DNA of 64,000 bases, from contig JACJWC010000019.1 in the NCBI GenBank assembly GCA_020637335.1, positions 1-64,000 of the forward strand, given 5' to 3'. Position numbers and translations under genes: made by a program. Every line of letters begins with the position of its first letter. The first letter of the stretch is position 1. The stretch is from Acidobacteriota bacterium. GTDB lineage: Bacteria; Acidobacteriota; Holophagae; Acanthopleuribacterales; Acanthopleuribacteraceae. This document shows positions 62,968 to 64,000 of the stretch, in pieces. The notes under the pieces are model-generated. The model saw only the letters and a program-made list of their open reading frames with translations. It was not told the DNA's origin and ran no database searches.

Positions 62968-62999
62968 TGTCTAATTTTTTTTTGAACTTTTATTAGACA
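62968..62999. promoter_or_regulatory. Inverted repeat upstream of the fasciclin gene
   Basis: TGTCTAAT (62968-62975) and ATTAGACA (62992-62999) are perfect inverted arms with a 16-base T-rich spacer. The repeat begins just after the nadR stop and lies 54 bases before the fasciclin start codon. It could be a two-site operator or a weak terminator-like hairpin. Confidence 0.5.
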
Positions 63000-63053
63000 C
63001 CTGCGTATCACCTTTTACCGGGTGGTTCCGGAAACTACTATTGGAGTGAAATC

Positions 63054-63518
63054 ATGAAGTATCTTGCAGTTTTGTTGGTCAGTGGTTGGGTTCTGGCAGG
63101 TTCGGGCGCGGGCACCAAAAAAGACATCGTCGATACAGCCGTTTCCGCCGGTTCATTTGGTACTTTGGTTCAAGCGGTTCAGGCAGCAGGTTTGGTCGAC
63201 ACCCTCAAAGGTGAAGGGCCCTTTACCGTATTTGCGCCGAGTGATACCGCATTTGCCAAAATTCCCAAGGCGGACTTGGAAGCCCTGTTGAAGGACAAGG
63301 AAGCTTTAACCAAAGTTTTGACCTATCACGTGGTAGCTGGAAAAGTAATGGCCTCGGATGTCGTCAAATTGGAAACAGCCAAAACGGTTCAGGGCCAAGC
63401 GCTTTCCATCCATGCAAAGGACCAGGTGAAAGTAGATGGTGCCAACGTCATAAAGACAGATATTGAGTGCGCTAACGGCGTTATCCACGTCGTCGACACA
63501 GTGCTCATGCCCAAATAA
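63054..63518 (+). CDS. Secreted fasciclin (FAS1) domain protein
   Basis: A 154-residue protein with a signal peptide (MKYLAVLLVSGWVLAGSG) and one FAS1 domain. FGTLVQAVQAAGLVDTLKGEGPFTVFAPSDTAFAKI (core GPFTVFAPSDTAFAKI) and YHVVAGKVMASDVV, GVIHVVDTVLMP are the classic motifs. Such domains mediate adhesion or binding in the envelope. RBS GGAGTG. Single gene with its own terminator. Confidence 0.94.
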   Translation: MKYLAVLLVSGWVLAGSGAGTKKDIVDTAVSAGSFGTLVQAVQAAGLVDTLKGEGPFTVFAPSDTAFAKIPKADLEALLKDKEALTKVLTYHVVAGKVMASDVVKLETAKTVQGQALSIHAKDQVKVDGANVIKTDIECANGVIHVVDTVLMPK

Positions 63519-63544
63519 AATTAGAACAAATTTAAGTCCATTAG

Positions 63545-63571
63545 GAGCCCAAGCAATTGGGCTCTTTTTTT
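63545..63571 (+). terminator. Intrinsic terminator of the fasciclin gene
   Basis: GAGCCCAA (63545-63552) and TTGGGCTC (63557-63564), loop GCAA, then seven T. Confidence 0.92.
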
Positions 63572-63652
63572 GCCCGACACCTGCACTCAGCTTATTTATT
63601 CTCCGATTCTTCCGATAAGGTGAGCAAACCATGGTGATTGCAGGGAATTTGT

Positions 63653-64000
63653 ATGACAAACGGGCCAACTCAAACCCAATTTCGCTTTCAATCGCGTTGG
63701 GTAACACAGGTTGGCGCCTTGGTCATGTTCTTTTTCCTGAGCTCGGCAGCATTTGGTCAAGAGGTTGAAAACGACCTATTAGCCTTAAAACTGGAAGATT
63801 TGTTGAATTTGGAGGTGGTATCGGCAACCCGAGGCAAAGCGGCATTGCGCGAGGCACCCGTGCCGATATCGGTGGTGCTGCACAAGGAGATTGAAACGTC
63901 CGAATTATGGGATTTACCCACCCTTTTGGCGCGCCTTCCCGAGGTAGATGTCCTGCACATTTCGCGATCCCAACCTGAAGTTTCATTGGCCGGGAAAGGG
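63653..64000 (+). CDS. TonB-dependent receptor, 3'-truncated
   Basis: The first 116 residues of a longer protein cut by the window edge. After an N-terminal extension comes a signal sequence (VGALVMFFFLSSAAFGQ), then LEDLLNLEVVSATR, the plug-domain start APVPISVVLHKEI and LPTLLARLPEVDVLH. The line LEDLLNLEVVSATR is typical of TonB-dependent receptors of the vitamin B12/siderophore or unknown-ligand class. ATG 63653; AGGGA lies 8 bases upstream. The substrate cannot be told from this part. Confidence 0.88.
   Translation, partial: MTNGPTQTQFRFQSRWVTQVGALVMFFFLSSAAFGQEVENDLLALKLEDLLNLEVVSATRGKAALREAPVPISVVLHKEIETSELWDLPTLLARLPEVDVLHISRSQPEVSLAGKG

Overview
The window looks like chromosomal DNA of a Gram-negative, respiring, environmental bacterium with roughly 50% GC. 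The evidence is an outer-membrane TonB-dependent receptor, a lipoprotein MsrB, a System I (Ccm) cytochrome c maturation cluster, a chemotaxis-type cluster, several multidomain signalling proteins and many secreted proteins. The mix (FHA-GAF-PP2C phosphatase, HEAT-receiver fusion, TPR-cNMP protein, sigma/anti-sigma/Spy-like module, ankyrin-PDZ secreted proteins) would suit Acidobacteriota (Holophagae/Acanthopleuribacter-like) or a deltaproteobacterial-type lineage. That placement is inference only. I see no tRNA, rRNA, CRISPR array, IS element or prophage.

Region 1 (1-11331, + strand): six consecutive secreted proteins that are mutual paralogues in three classes: an ankyrin-like/PDZ protein, an Ig-like beta-sandwich protein, a 1340-residue protein that joins those two types in one chain, and beta-propeller-like proteins, one of which carries a trypsin-like domain with the whole catalytic triad lost. 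This is the most unusual part of the window and I know no named system for it. Region 2 (11494-20820): a pair of paralogous ATP-grasp ligases, an orphan ORF in a low-GC patch, an alpha/beta hydrolase, a DUF1835 protein, a PfkB kinase with a gamma-glutamylcyclotransferase-fold protein, an SDR, RmlA, the ribosomal protein L33 gene rpmG (59 codons) and a small membrane protein. Region 3 (20972-29566): acs, then a long minus-strand run (periplasmic membrane-anchored protein, pepA, SpoU methyltransferase, DUF547, FHA-GAF-PP2C phosphatase, TIGR01777 epimerase) joined by 4-bp overlaps or short gaps.

Region 4 (29670-38584): a PilZ protein and a HEAT-receiver fusion lead into ccmE-ccmF-zinc ribbon-ccmA-ccmB-ccmC-ccmD-hydrolase. 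CcmE has Cys in place of the haem-binding His (CxxxY) and no ccmH is present, which matches the described variant System I. Region 5 (38717-43134): TPR-cNMP-binding protein, def, fmt, then an ECF sigma/anti-sigma/periplasmic Spy-like module. Region 6 (43266-52526): histidine kinase, response regulator with DUF4388, CheD, HDOD protein, divergent CheR-CheB, and a large CheA with CheW. No MCP or stand-alone CheY is seen; CheB has a degenerate receiver and CheD has lost its catalytic His. Region 7 (52630-64000): a DUF2089 regulator with direct-repeat operators, an SDR with a palindromic operator, a pair of RlaP-type nucleotidyltransferases divergent from a MoxR-like AAA ATPase, a hybrid histidine kinase, msrB, a pnuC-nadR NAD salvage pair, a secreted fasciclin protein behind an inverted repeat, and the start of a TonB-dependent receptor cut by the window edge.
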